The notes beneath the pieces are model-generated. The model made no database searches. It was not told the DNA's origin and saw nothing but the letters and a program-made list of their open reading frames with translations. From Alphaproteobacteria bacterium (GTDB taxonomy: Bacteria > Pseudomonadota > Alphaproteobacteria > Micropepsales > Micropepsaceae), in NCBI GenBank assembly GCA_016792565.1, contig JAEUMK010000058.1:1-64000 (forward strand): DNA of 64,000 nt, read 5' to 3'. Of the stretch, positions 1 to 8,526 are shown piece after piece (the first letter of the stretch is position 1; each line of letters opens with the position of its first letter). Position numbers and translations under genes: made by a program.

Positions 1-211
1 TCAGCAGGCGGAAGCGGCCGGGGTCCCAGGCGATGGCGAGAAAGACCAGCTGCCAGACGAAGGCCGAGCCGTAGAAGCCGTAATAGAATTCGGGGTGGTT
101 GACCGGCGGCGGACTGGCGGCGCCGAACGCGGCTTCCATGACGAAGCCGGGGGCGAGGACGGCGAGGCCATAGAGGCCTGCGACGAGGAAGATCCAGCGC
201 GCCAGTTTCAT
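1..211 (-). CDS. Small integral membrane protein, C-terminus outside window
   Basis: The reading frame opens at an ATG (complement of 209-211) and runs off the left edge after 70 residues without a stop, so only the N-terminal part is seen. It starts MKLARWIFLVAGLYGL, a basic start followed by one hydrophobic helix (about residues 5-25), then a loop with NHPEFYYGF and a second helix (AFVWQLVFLAIAW, about 49-62) ending in DPGRFR. This layout recalls small uncharacterised bacterial membrane proteins of about 120-130 residues with four helices. No function can be assigned. It is preceded by a hairpin cluster rather than by an obvious promoter and has the same orientation as topA. Confidence 0.7.
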   Translation of the reverse strand, partial: MKLARWIFLVAGLYGLAVLAPGFVMEAAFGAASPPPVNHPEFYYGFYGSAFVWQLVFLAIAWDPGRFRLL

Positions 212-297
212 GCGAGGCCCCCGTGTGCGGTGCGGGGGAGTTATGGCGGCCGGGCCGCCGTGTCGATGTGACGAAGCGCACCGGGGGCTTTGTGCCG

Positions 298-422
298 GAT
301 GGCCGGGTCAAGCCCGGCCAGGGGGGTGCGGGCCGAACCCTGTTTCCTCATGGCCGCCCCTGAGGCGGCCATCCAGAGCGGGGGTGGGCGTTAGGCTGGA
401 TGGCCGGGTCGGGCCCGGCCAT
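298..422. repeat. Three REP-like hairpins between topA and the next gene
   Basis: Three perfect inverted repeats lie within 125 bases. GGCCGGG and CCCGGCC flank TCAAG at 301-319. ATGGCCGCC and GGCGGCCAT flank 5 bases at 350-372. ATGGCCGGG and CCCGGCCAT flank TCGGG at 400-422. The first and third are near-identical copies, which is what dispersed extragenic palindromes look like in alphaproteobacteria. No T-run follows on either strand, so these are not classic intrinsic terminators. No other gene is visible in 212-448. Confidence 0.7.
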
Positions 423-448
423 GAGGGGGGGAGGCCTATTGGCCCGGT

Positions 449-3097
449 TCAGGAGTCGGTGGCGGCCGGCTTCTTGGCCTTGGGCGCGGCCTTCTTTGCC
501 GGCTTCTTGGCGGCCGGCTTCTTGGCCGCCGGCTTGGCGGCGGCTTTGGCCGGGGCCTTTTTCGCGGCGGTCTTTTTCGGCGCGGCCCTGGTCTTCTTCG
601 CCGGGGCCTTGGCGGCCAGCAGGGGCAGCGCGATCTCCAGCGTCATGTCCTCGGGCGGCATGTCCCTGGGCACATTGGCGTTGACCTTGCCGTGGCTGAC
701 ATAGGGCCCGAAGCGGCCCTTGAGGACGCGCACCGGCGCGCCGTCGTCCGGGTGAGTGCCCAGTTCCTTCAGCGCCTGCGCGCCGAACCGCTTGCCGGGG
801 CCCTTGGCCTTCTTCTCGGCGAGGAGATCGACGGCGCGGTTGATGCCGATGGTGAAGATGTCCTCGAACGTTTCGAGGTTCGCGTAGGTGCCGTCATTGG
901 CGATGTAGGGTCCGAAGCGGCCGAGCGCGGCGGTGATCGGCTTGCCGTTCTCCGGGTGGAGGCCGATCTCGCGCGGCAGTTCGAGCAGCCTGATGGCGTA
1001 GTCGAGCGTCAGTTCCTGCGCGTTGCGGCCCTTGGGGAGAGATGAACGCTTCGGCTTTTCGTCCTTGGTGCCGTTGCCCTTGCCGCGCTGGACGTAGGGC
1101 CCGAAGCGGCCGGACTTCAGCCAGATTTCGTCGCCCGTCGCCTCGTCGACGCCCAGCAGCCGGTCGCCGCCGCCGGCCGCGTCGCCGCCGCCCTGGCCGA
1201 GCTGTCGGGTGAAGCCGCACTCGGGGTAGTTCGAGCAGCCGAGGAAGGCGCCGAACTTGCCGAGGCGCAGGCCGAGCGTGCCCGTGCCGCAGGTCGGGCA
1301 GAGGCGCGGGTTCGAGCCGTCCTCCTTGGGCGGGAACAGATGCGGGCCGAGCACGTCGTCGAGGACGTCGATGACTTCGGTGATGCGCAGTTCCTTGGTC
1401 GCCGCGATGGCGGCGATGAAGTCGGTCCAGAACTCGCGCAGCAGCTTCTTGTAGTCGAGCTCGCCGGCCGAGACCTCGTCGAGCTTCTCCTCAAGGTCGG
1501 CCGTGAAGTCGAACTCGACATATTTGGCGAAGAACTTCTTGAGGAAGACCGTGACGATGCGGCCCTTGTCGGTCGGCTGGAAGCGCTTCTTGTCGAGCGT
1601 GACGTAGTCGCGTTCGACCAGCACCGCGATGGTCGAGGCGTAGGTGGAGGGACGGCCGATGCCGAGATCCTCCATCTTCTTCACCAGCGAGGCCTCGGTG
1701 AAGCGCGGCGGCGGCTCGGTGAAGTGCTGGTCGGTGCGGATGGCGTCGAGCCTCAGCGTCTCGCCGGGGACGAGGCGGGGCAGGCGGCGCGAATCCTCAT
1801 CGGCCGCGTCGTCGTCGGCGCCTTCCTGGTAGAGCGCGAGAAAGCCGTCGAAGAGCTGGACCGAGCCGGTGGCGCGCAGGTTCACGCCGGCGCCGGCGAT
1901 CTCGGCGGTGGTGCGTTCGAACTCGGCGGCCTCCATCTGGCAGGCCATGGAGCGCTTCCAGATCAGCTCGTAGAGGCGGGCGAGATCGCCGTCGAGCCAG
2001 CGCGCGACGTCCTGCGGGCGGCGCGAGGGATCGGCCGGGCGGATCGCCTCGTGCGCTTCCTGGGCGTTCTTCGCCTTGGACTTGTACATGCGCGGGCTGG
2101 AGGGGAGGTAGCGGCCGCCGAAATCCTTCTGCACCTGCTCGCGGAGCGCGAAGACCGCCTCGGGCGCCAGATCGACGCCGTCGGTGCGCATATAGGTGAT
2201 GAGGCCGACCGTCTCGCCGCCGAGATCCACGCCCTCATAAAGGCGCTGCGCGACCTGCATGGTGCGCTTGGCGTTGAAGCCGAGCTTGCGGGCGGCCTCC
2301 ATCTGGAGCGAGGAGGTGATGAACGGCGGCGGCGGGTTGCGCCGGACCGGCTTCGCCTCGACGGAGGCGACCTTCAGCGTCGCGGCCTCGATGGCGGCGC
2401 GGGCGCGGGCGGCGGCCTCGGCCCCGCGCAGCGACATCTGGCCGATCTTCTCGCCGCCGAGCCCGGTGAGGCGGGCCGTGAAGGGGCCGCCGGCGGCGGT
2501 GAGGTCGGCATCGACCGTCCAGTATTCCTCGGGCCGGAAGGCCTCGATCTCCATCTCGCGGTCGCAGATGAGGCGCAGCGCCACCGATTGCACGCGGCCC
2601 GCCGAGCGCGAGCCGGGCAGCTTGCGCCAGAGCACCGGCGAGAGATTGAAGCCGACGAGATAGTCGAGCGCCCGGCGGGCGAGATAGGCGTCGACCAGCT
2701 CCTGGTCGATGGCGCGCGGGTTGGCCATGCCGTGGGCGACGCCCGCCTTGGTGATGGCGTTGAAGACGACGCGCTCGACATCGACGCCCTTGAGCGCACC
2801 CTTCTTCTTGAGGATCTCGAGCAGGTGCCAGGAAATCGCCTCGCCCTCGCGGTCGGGGTCGGTGGCGAGGATGAGCTTGCTGGTGCCTTTGACGGCCGCC
2901 GCGATCTCGGACAGGCGCTTCTGGGCCTTGCCGTCGACCTCCCAGTCCATGGCGAAGTCCTCGTCCGGCCGGACCGAGCCGTCCTTGGGCGGCAGGTCGC
3001 GGACATGGCCGAAGCTCGCGAACACCTGGAAGTCGCGGCCGAGATATTTGTTGATCGTCTTGGCCTTGGCGGGCGACTCGACGATGACGACGGTCAT
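449..3097 (-). CDS. topA: DNA topoisomerase I with Lys/Ala-rich C-terminal tail
   Basis: Type IA topoisomerase that relaxes negative supercoils through a transient 5'-phosphotyrosine link. The 882-residue protein begins with the TOPRIM domain (VIVESPAKAKTI near residue 5, DPDREGE near 81). The active-site tyrosine is Y302 in LITYMRTDG. A four-cysteine zinc ribbon (CPTCGTG and CSNYPEC) lies near residues 600-630. Three Topo_C-type GRFGPY repeats follow. The last ~54 residues (829-882) are almost only Lys, Ala and Pro, like the C-terminal tails of histone H1-like proteins, and probably bind DNA nonspecifically. ATG start. In related genomes topA follows dprA; here a small plus-strand gene lies between them. 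Confidence 0.97.
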   Translation of the reverse strand: MTVVIVESPAKAKTINKYLGRDFQVFASFGHVRDLPPKDGSVRPDEDFAMDWEVDGKAQKRLSEIAAAVKGTSKLILATDPDREGEAISWHLLEILKKKGALKGVDVERVVFNAITKAGVAHGMANPRAIDQELVDAYLARRALDYLVGFNLSPVLWRKLPGSRSAGRVQSVALRLICDREMEIEAFRPEEYWTVDADLTAAGGPFTARLTGLGGEKIGQMSLRGAEAAARARAAIEAATLKVASVEAKPVRRNPPPPFITSSLQMEAARKLGFNAKRTMQVAQRLYEGVDLGGETVGLITYMRTDGVDLAPEAVFALREQVQKDFGGRYLPSSPRMYKSKAKNAQEAHEAIRPADPSRRPQDVARWLDGDLARLYELIWKRSMACQMEAAEFERTTAEIAGAGVNLRATGSVQLFDGFLALYQEGADDDAADEDSRRLPRLVPGETLRLDAIRTDQHFTEPPPRFTEASLVKKMEDLGIGRPSTYASTIAVLVERDYVTLDKKRFQPTDKGRIVTVFLKKFFAKYVEFDFTADLEEKLDEVSAGELDYKKLLREFWTDFIAAIAATKELRITEVIDVLDDVLGPHLFPPKEDGSNPRLCPTCGTGTLGLRLGKFGAFLGCSNYPECGFTRQLGQGGGDAAGGGDRLLGVDEATGDEIWLKSGRFGPYVQRGKGNGTKDEKPKRSSLPKGRNAQELTLDYAIRLLELPREIGLHPENGKPITAALGRFGPYIANDGTYANLETFEDIFTIGINRAVDLLAEKKAKGPGKRFGAQALKELGTHPDDGAPVRVLKGRFGPYVSHGKVNANVPRDMPPEDMTLEIALPLLAAKAPAKKTRAAPKKTAAKKAPAKAAAKPAAKKPAAKKPAKKAAPKAKKPAATDS

Positions 3098-3215
3098 GGG
3101 GAACGCACTGTTTCTAGGACAACGGGCCTATCGGCTTTGGCCGGACCCTTGCCCGCGACAGCCCGGCGTGTCAACCGCGACCAATTTCCGATGCCGGAAA
3201 ACAACCTAAAGATGT

Positions 3216-3252
3216 ATAGTCAAGCGGGTGCAATTCAATATAATTAGACTAT
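3216..3252 (+). promoter_or_regulatory. Promoter of the small gene at 3286, consensus -10 inside an inverted repeat
   Basis: A perfect TATAAT sits at 3239-3244 in an AT-rich island that contrasts with the surroundings. No good -35 is found at 16-18 bases; the -35 position (about 3216-3221) instead reads ATAGTC, which is the left arm of an inverted repeat whose right arm GACTAT is at 3247-3252. The arrangement fits a promoter controlled by a regulator binding both arms, but that is inference. The predicted transcript starts about 35 bases before the ATG. Confidence 0.5.
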
Positions 3253-3285
3253 CGCAGAAACGATTGCGACCTGGGGAAGCCAATC

Positions 3286-3477
3286 ATGTCTCGCGAATTC
3301 AATAAAGAGGCACCTTCTGCAACTAAAGCGCGAGTACCGGATGAAGCGGTGCCAGGCTATCTGCGCGAGATGCTGGTCGGCATGACCGATATGGCGCGGT
3401 CCAGCGGTCACGCTTTGCTGGCCTATTTGCTGGAGGTGGCGGCCCAGGAGGCCGCTCAGAAGGCCAGGAAGCCGTAA
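3286..3477 (+). CDS. Small uncharacterised protein (63 aa)
   Basis: This short gene has an ATG preceded by a good ribosome site (GGGGAAG at 3273-3279) and by a consensus -10 element. The product is soluble and mostly helical: a charged, disordered start (MSREFNKEAPSATKAR) followed by a single amphipathic segment, PGYLREMLVGMTDMAR and LLAYLLEVAAQEAAQ. Short proteins with a YLREML...LAYLLEMA pattern are common and uncharacterised in alphaproteobacteria; I recognise the pattern only loosely. It interrupts the dprA-topA minus-strand block and is convergent with dprA. Function unknown. Confidence 0.65.
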   Translation: MSREFNKEAPSATKARVPDEAVPGYLREMLVGMTDMARSSGHALLAYLLEVAAQEAAQKARKP

Positions 3478-3483
3478 CAACTC

Positions 3484-3518
3484 GACCGCGGCGCGTCTTG
3501 TCTTCCCGTCCCGCGGTC
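3484..3518. terminator. Hairpin between convergent genes
   Basis: GACCGCGG (3484-3491) is complementary to CCGCGGTC (3511-3518), with a 19-base loop. It lies exactly between the convergent ends of the small gene and dprA, so a bidirectional termination or mRNA-end role is likely. There is no long T-run and the loop is large, so efficiency is uncertain. Confidence 0.35.
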
Positions 3519-4602
3519 AGAGCAGCGCGACGCGCTGTCCGGTGCTGCGGTGGAGGCGGCCGCCAAGTTCCAGTTCCAGCAGAATCGTCATGACCGTGCC
3601 GGGGGGAAGAGCGGCCCGCCGCGTCAGTTCGTCGATCTCGACGGGCGTCGGGCCGAGAAGGTCCAGGACCAGGGTGCGGGCGGCGGCGAGGTCGGTTTCG
3701 GCCGCGGCCGGGTCTTCGGGCGGCGGCGGCTCGCGGAAGCCGGGGCGCGGGCGGGCGCCGAGGCCGGCAAGGACGTCGTCGGCCGACTCGGTCAGCGTTG
3801 CGCCCTGGCGGATGAGGTCGTTGGCGCCGCGGCTGCGCGGGTCGAGCGGCGAGCCGGGGACGGCGAAGACCTCGCGGTTCTGTTCGAGCGCATAGCGGGC
3901 GGTGATGAGCGAGCCGGAGCCGATCGCCGCCTCGACGATGACGACGCCGCGCGCGAGGCCGGAGATGATGCGGTTGCGGCGCGGGAAGTGGCTGGCGAGC
4001 GGCGCGAAGCCCGGCGGCATTTCGGAGACGACCGCGCCGCCGGCGGCGATGCGGGCATGCAGCTTCGCGTTCTCGGGCGGATAGACGACATCGACGCCGC
4101 CGGCGAGGACGGCGATCGTGCCGGTCGCGACCGACCCCGCGTGGGCGGCGGTGTCGATGCCTCGGGCGAGGCCCGAGACGACGGCGAGGCCGCAGGCCCC
4201 GAGGGCGCCGGCAATGTCCTCGGCCAGCTTGCGCCCGCCCGCCGAGGCGTTGCGCGCCCCGACGATGGCGACCGCGTCGCGGGCGAAGATGGCGGGATCG
4301 CCCAGAACATAGAGCAGCGGCGGGGCGGGATCGACGGCGGCGAGGAGGGGCGGGAAGTCCGGCTCGCCGAGGGCGAGCAGGCGCGCGCCGATCGCGGCGG
4401 CGGCGTCGAGCTCGCGCGCCGCGTCGGCCTCGGGGCAGAGCTTCAGCGGCGTGCGGCGGCCGCCATTGCGGGCCAGACCGGGCAGGGCGTCCAGCGCCCG
4501 CTCCGCCGTGCCGAAGCGGCGGATGAGATCGCGGAAGGTGACGGGGCCGACCCCTTCGCTGCGCGCCAGCCGCAGCCAGGCGATGCGACCGGCGTCAGCC
4601 AA
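3517..4602 (-). CDS. dprA: DNA-processing protein DprA
   Basis: DprA protects incoming single-stranded DNA and loads RecA during natural transformation. The 361-residue product has the Rossmann-like core with VAIVGARNASAGG near residue 111, SGLARGIDTAAH near 143, FPRRNRIISGLA near 205 and VPGSPLDPRSRGAN near 246, followed by a C-terminal winged-helix segment (PVEIDELTRRAALPPG). The start must be the TTG at 4600-4602, because an in-frame stop, the plsY stop codon, lies 21 bases upstream and no ATG or GTG fits. It is the last gene of the pyrB-pyrX-plsY-dprA run. Presence of dprA alone does not show the host is transformable. Confidence 0.95.
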   Translation of the reverse strand: MADAGRIAWLRLARSEGVGPVTFRDLIRRFGTAERALDALPGLARNGGRRTPLKLCPEADAARELDAAAAIGARLLALGEPDFPPLLAAVDPAPPLLYVLGDPAIFARDAVAIVGARNASAGGRKLAEDIAGALGACGLAVVSGLARGIDTAAHAGSVATGTIAVLAGGVDVVYPPENAKLHARIAAGGAVVSEMPPGFAPLASHFPRRNRIISGLARGVVIVEAAIGSGSLITARYALEQNREVFAVPGSPLDPRSRGANDLIRQGATLTESADDVLAGLGARPRPGFREPPPPEDPAAAETDLAAARTLVLDLLGPTPVEIDELTRRAALPPGTVMTILLELELGGRLHRSTGQRVALL

Positions 4603-4623
4603 GCCGGGTCTCGCGCGGCCGGG

Positions 4624-5334
4624 TCACAGATAGGGACCGCCGTTGTGGCCCATCATCTCGTCCTGCGAGGGCGGTTTCTTCTGGCCGATCTTCGGCTCGG
4701 CGCCCGAGACGAGGCGCATGATGTTCGACCAGTGCGACCAGATCACCATGAGCGCGAAGAACAGCGAGACGAAGGCGACGATGCGGTCGCCGAAGGCGAA
4801 GGCGGCGACCGGGGTGCCGAAAACCGCGACGAGCGCGGCAAGCGAAGAGTAGCGTGTGAGGAAGGCGGTGGCGAGCCAGAGCGCGGCGGCGACGAGGCCT
4901 GTCGGCCAGTGCAGCGCCAGGACCGTGCCGAAGAAGGTGGCGATACCCTTGCCGCCGCGGAAGCCGAGGCCGACCGGGAAGATGTGGCCGACGAAGGCGC
5001 CCAGCGCCGCGGCGGCCATCATCAGTTCGCCGCCCCAATAGACGGGAAGGCCGAACCATTCGAAGAGAACGCCGCTGGCGATGAAGGCCGCGAAGGCTCC
5101 CTTGCCGGCGTCGAAGACGAGGGTGAGGAGGGCGATCCGCTTGTTGCCGGTGCGCAGCACGTTGGTCGCGCCGATATTGCCCGAGCCGATGTCGCGGATG
5201 TCGCCGAGGCCCGCCCAGCGGGTGAAGATCTTGCCGAAGGGGATCGCGCCCAGCACGTAGCCGCAGACGAAGGCGCCGAGGAGATAGGGCCAGGCGGCGG
5301 CCCAGTCGGCCGGGGGCAGGGTGTCGAGGATCAT
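4624..5334 (-). CDS. plsY: Glycerol-3-phosphate acyltransferase PlsY
   Basis: PlsY transfers acyl from acyl-phosphate to glycerol-3-phosphate, the first step of phospholipid synthesis, in the inner membrane. The 236-residue protein has about six hydrophobic helices. Family motifs are visible: GSGNIGATNVLRT, PVGLGFRGGKGIATFFG, and TRYSSLAAL with conserved small residues. The open frame extends far upstream, but the ATG at 5332-5334 is the right start because it overlaps the pyrX stop in an ATGA junction and gives the normal family N-terminus. The polar C-terminal tail (about 25 residues, KIGQKKPPSQDE) is a little longer than in E. coli. Confidence 0.95.
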   Translation of the reverse strand: MILDTLPPADWAAAWPYLLGAFVCGYVLGAIPFGKIFTRWAGLGDIRDIGSGNIGATNVLRTGNKRIALLTLVFDAGKGAFAAFIASGVLFEWFGLPVYWGGELMMAAAALGAFVGHIFPVGLGFRGGKGIATFFGTVLALHWPTGLVAAALWLATAFLTRYSSLAALVAVFGTPVAAFAFGDRIVAFVSLFFALMVIWSHWSNIMRLVSGAEPKIGQKKPPSQDEMMGHNGGPYL

Positions 5335-6620
5335 GGCGGGCTCTCGTGGGCGAGGCGGCCGGCGACGTAGCTGCGCCAGACCCGGCCCTGGAAGTGGAGG
5401 CCCTCGAAGGGCGTGTTCTTGGAACGGGAGAGGAGATCCTCGCGCCGGATCGAACGCGGCGCGCCGGGATCGAAGAGGCAGAGATCGGCGCGCGCGCCTC
5501 TGGCCAGCGTGCCGGTGCCGTCGGCGAGGCGCAGGATGCGGGCCGGATCGCACGTCACCTTCGCGAGCGCCTCGCAGAGCGAGAGGCGGCCGTCGTGGAA
5601 CGGGGTCAGCGCCACAGGCAGTAGCGTTTCGAGCCCGGCCCCGCCGAACGCCGCCTGGGCGAAGGGCTGGCGCTTGGTGTCGGGGGCCTGCGGATCGTGG
5701 CTGGAGACGATGGCGTCGATCAGCCCGTCCTCGACCGCCTTGGCCATGGCGCGGCGATCGTCGTCGGAGCGCAGCGGCGGCGAGAGCTTGCGGAAGGTCA
5801 GATAGGTGCCGACGTCGTTCTCGTTGAGCGCCAGGTGGGCGGCCGAGACGGCGCAGGTGACCGGCAGGCCGCGCGCCTTGGCGCGTGCGATGGCGTCGAG
5901 GCTGGCGGCGGTGGAGACCTGGGCGATGTGCAGCCGCGCCCCGGTGATCTCGGCGAGGCGGATGTCGCGTTCCACGATGATCGCCTCGGCGGCGGCCGGA
6001 ATGCCGGGCAGGCCGAGGCGCGTCGCAGTCTCGCCCTCGTTCATCGCGCCGCCCTCGGCGAGGAAGGGGTCCTCGCAATGGACGGCGACCAGAAGGTCGA
6101 AGGTCGCGGCATAGGCGAGGGCGCGGCGCATGACGCGGGTGTTGGCGACGGTGCGGTCGCCGTCGGTGAAGGCGACGGCGCCGGCGCCGGCCAGCAGCGC
6201 CATCTCGGACATCGCCTCGCCGCGCAACCCCTGGGTCAGCGCCGCCATGGGCAGGGCGCGGACGGTGCAGGGGGCGCGGGCGATGTATTCGACGAGGGCG
6301 GGATCGTCGACCGGCGGGGTGGTGTCCGGCTGGAGCGCGATGGTGGTGACGCCTCCGGCCGCAGCGGCGCGTCCGGCCGAGGCGATGGTCTCGCGATGCT
6401 CGTCGCCGGGTTCGCCGGTCGAGACCTTGAGATCGACAAGGCCGGGCGCGAGGACGCGTCCGCCGCAGTCGACGATCTCGGCGTCGGGCAGGCCGGCGGC
6501 GAAGACCGAGGGTCCGAGATCGATGATGCGCCCGTCCCTGACCAGGAGGCCGCCGGCGACGTCGAGGCCGCTCGCCGGGTCGGCGAGGCGGGCGTTCACG
6601 AAAGCGATGGGGCGGCTCAT
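5331..6620 (-). CDS. pyrX: Dihydroorotase-like protein lacking metal ligands (PyrX type)
   Basis: The 429-residue amidohydrolase-fold protein is encoded directly after pyrB (ATGA overlap) as dihydroorotases often are. Residues needed for catalysis are missing. The HxH metal pair before REPG is replaced: the site reads [10 protein letters not shown] at residues 63-72. The HVxHVS motif reads HIAQVST, and the DHAPH motif reads SHDPQ. This matches the inactive PyrC-like subunits known in Pseudomonas, which support assembly of aspartate carbamoyltransferase. The likely role is therefore structural partner of PyrB, and a working dihydroorotase should lie elsewhere in the genome. The frame is intact, so it is not a pseudogene. 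Confidence 0.85.
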   Translation of the reverse strand: MSRPIAFVNARLADPASGLDVAGGLLVRDGRIIDLGPSVFAAGLPDAEIVDCGGRVLAPGLVDLKVSTGEPGDEHRETIASAGRAAAAGGVTTIALQPDTTPPVDDPALVEYIARAPCTVRALPMAALTQGLRGEAMSEMALLAGAGAVAFTDGDRTVANTRVMRRALAYAATFDLLVAVHCEDPFLAEGGAMNEGETATRLGLPGIPAAAEAIIVERDIRLAEITGARLHIAQVSTAASLDAIARAKARGLPVTCAVSAAHLALNENDVGTYLTFRKLSPPLRSDDDRRAMAKAVEDGLIDAIVSSHDPQAPDTKRQPFAQAAFGGAGLETLLPVALTPFHDGRLSLCEALAKVTCDPARILRLADGTGTLARGARADLCLFDPGAPRSIRREDLLSRSKNTPFEGLHFQGRVWRSYVAGRLAHESPP

Positions 6621-7582
6621 GCCCAGAGCCCCTTGTCGTCGTTCTTCAGATTGCGGCTGAGCGCGTCGAGCACCGCCATGCGGACGGCGACGCCCATCTC
6701 GACCTGCTCCTGGATGAGGCTGCGCTCGACATCGTCGGCGACGGCGCTGTCGATCTCGACGCCGCGATTCATGGGTCCGGGATGCATGACGACGGCGCTC
6801 GGCCTGGCCAAGGCGAGCTTCTCCGCGTCGAGGCCGTAGACGCGGTAGAATTCGCGCGTCGAGGGCAGGAACGAGCCGGTCATGCGCTCCATCTGGAGAC
6901 GCAGCATCATCACGACGTCGGCGTCCTTCAGGCCGTCCTCCATGCGGTGGAAGACCTCGGGCCCCAGGCGGCCGATGGCGGCGGGGAGCAGCGTCTTCGG
7001 CGCGACCAGGCGGACGCGCGCGCCCAGCTTCTGAAGCAGCGCGATGTTGGAGCGCGCGACGCGGCTGTGCAGGATGTCGCCGCAGATGGCGACGGTGAGG
7101 CCCTCGATCCGTCCGAGGCGGCGCTGGATGGTGAGGGCGTCGAGCAGAGCCTGGGTCGGGTGTTCGTGGGCGCCGTCGCCGGCGTTGATGACGCTGCATC
7201 CGACCTTGCGGGCGAGCAGCGACACGGCGCCCGAGTCCTGATGGCGGACGACCAGAAGATCGGGGTTCATCGCGTTCAGCGTCATCGCCGTGTCGATGAG
7301 CGTCTCGCCCTTCTTCACCGAGGAATTGCCGACCGACATGTTCATGACGTCGGCCCCGAGGCGCTTGCCGGCCAGCTCGAACGAGGCCTGGGTGCGGGTC
7401 GAGGATTCGAAGAAGAGGTTGATCAGCGTGCGGCCGCGCAGCGTGTCGCGCTTCTTGGCGACTTCGCGGTTCAGCGCCACATAGGATTCGGCAAGGCCCA
7501 GCAGGGTCGTAATTTCGGTCCGGCTCAAATCCTCGATGGCGAGAAGATGGCGGTTCGACAGGATCTGACCGGCGGAGGGCAT
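6617..7582 (-). CDS. pyrB: Aspartate carbamoyltransferase catalytic subunit
   Basis: PyrB joins carbamoyl phosphate and aspartate in the committed step of pyrimidine synthesis. The 321-residue chain has the carbamoyl-phosphate loop [13 protein letters not shown] near residue 53, [15 protein letters not shown] near 109, HPTQALLD near 141 and [11 protein letters not shown] near 271. ATG start; the end overlaps pyrX by four bases. Length equals that of class A/B type enzymes that associate with a dihydroorotase-like subunit, which fits the PyrX neighbour. No pyrI is seen nearby. Confidence 0.97.
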   Translation of the reverse strand: MPSAGQILSNRHLLAIEDLSRTEITTLLGLAESYVALNREVAKKRDTLRGRTLINLFFESSTRTQASFELAGKRLGADVMNMSVGNSSVKKGETLIDTAMTLNAMNPDLLVVRHQDSGAVSLLARKVGCSVINAGDGAHEHPTQALLDALTIQRRLGRIEGLTVAICGDILHSRVARSNIALLQKLGARVRLVAPKTLLPAAIGRLGPEVFHRMEDGLKDADVVMMLRLQMERMTGSFLPSTREFYRVYGLDAEKLALARPSAVVMHPGPMNRGVEIDSAVADDVERSLIQEQVEMGVAVRMAVLDALSRNLKNDDKGLWA

Positions 7583-7607
7583 GAATGCGGCTTATAGGGG
7601 CGCGGGC

Positions 7608-8522
7608 TCACCTTGCCAAGGCGACGACCACGGGCATGGTCAGCGCCGAAAGCAGCGTCAGCACGGTGATGAGATTGGCCATCAGCGGCGCGTCGCCGCC
7701 AAGCTGGCGCGCCAGGATATAGGCCGAGGTCGCGGGCGGCACGGCGGCGCAGATGAGCGCGACGGCGCGGGCCTCGCCCTCGATGCCGAGCGCGAGGCAG
7801 GCGACCCAGACGAGCACGGGCATCACGGCGAGCTTGAGCACGCCGGTAACGGCCAGCGCGAGGCCGGAGGCGCGCAGGCGCCCGAAGTCGAGCGCCGCGC
7901 CGACGGCGATCAGCCCGAGCGCGATGGTGGCGTCGCCGAGCAGCCGGAAGCTCGTCAGCACGAAGGCCGGGACGGGAAGCCGCAGCGCCGCGACGGCGAT
8001 GCCGAGCACGCAGGCGATGATCAGCGGATTGGCGGCGAGGGCCATGACGATCGCGCGGGCCGAGGCGGGACGGTCGCCGGCATAGCGGCTGATCACGGTC
8101 ACCGAGAGGACGTTGACGGCCGGCACCATCGCCGCGAAGGCGACGGCCGAAAGGGCGATGCCGGACGGTCCCATCAACGCGGCGATGATGCCGAGCGCGA
8201 CGTAGGAGTTCCAGCGGATCGCCCCCTGATAGACGCTGGAATAGGCGGGGCCGGGCATCGGCAGCAGCGGCCGCAGCGCAAAGAGGATGAGCGCCATGCC
8301 GGCGACGGCGAGGAGGAAGGCGGCGGCGAGCCGCAGCGCCTCGCCCTGGTCGAGCTCGGCCGTGACGATGGTGTGAAAGAGCAGCGGCGGGAAGAGGACG
8401 AAATAGACCAGCCGCTCGAGCGGCGGCCAGAAGGTCTCGGGCAGGAGGGCGGCGCGCCGCAGCGCCGCCCCCAGAGCGATCAGCAGGAAGACCGGCAGCA
8501 GGCTCTGCGCGACATCGAGCAC
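7608..8522 (-). CDS. AEC (auxin efflux carrier) family transporter
   Basis: About 304 residues with roughly ten hydrophobic helices arranged as two halves, as in AEC permeases such as malonate, malate or auxin carriers. Recognisable features are the N-terminal LPVFLLIALGAALRR and the second-half segment GDATIALGLIAVGAALDF with its helix-breaking small residues, and the PPATSAYILARQLGGD region near the C-terminus. Substrate unknown. I chose the GTG at 8520-8522, five bases past the preceding stop; the longer frame would start at a TTG inside the MFS gene. It sits between the MFS gene and pyrB (25-base gap), probably in one transcript. Confidence 0.8.
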   Translation of the reverse strand: MLDVAQSLLPVFLLIALGAALRRAALLPETFWPPLERLVYFVLFPPLLFHTIVTAELDQGEALRLAAAFLLAVAGMALILFALRPLLPMPGPAYSSVYQGAIRWNSYVALGIIAALMGPSGIALSAVAFAAMVPAVNVLSVTVISRYAGDRPASARAIVMALAANPLIIACVLGIAVAALRLPVPAFVLTSFRLLGDATIALGLIAVGAALDFGRLRASGLALAVTGVLKLAVMPVLVWVACLALGIEGEARAVALICAAVPPATSAYILARQLGGDAPLMANLITVLTLLSALTMPVVVALAR

Positions 8523-8526
8523 GGGG

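Noticed and set aside
1340-3247. Plus-strand open frame (635 codons) across topA
   Set aside because: Shadow of topA with no ribosome site or motif.
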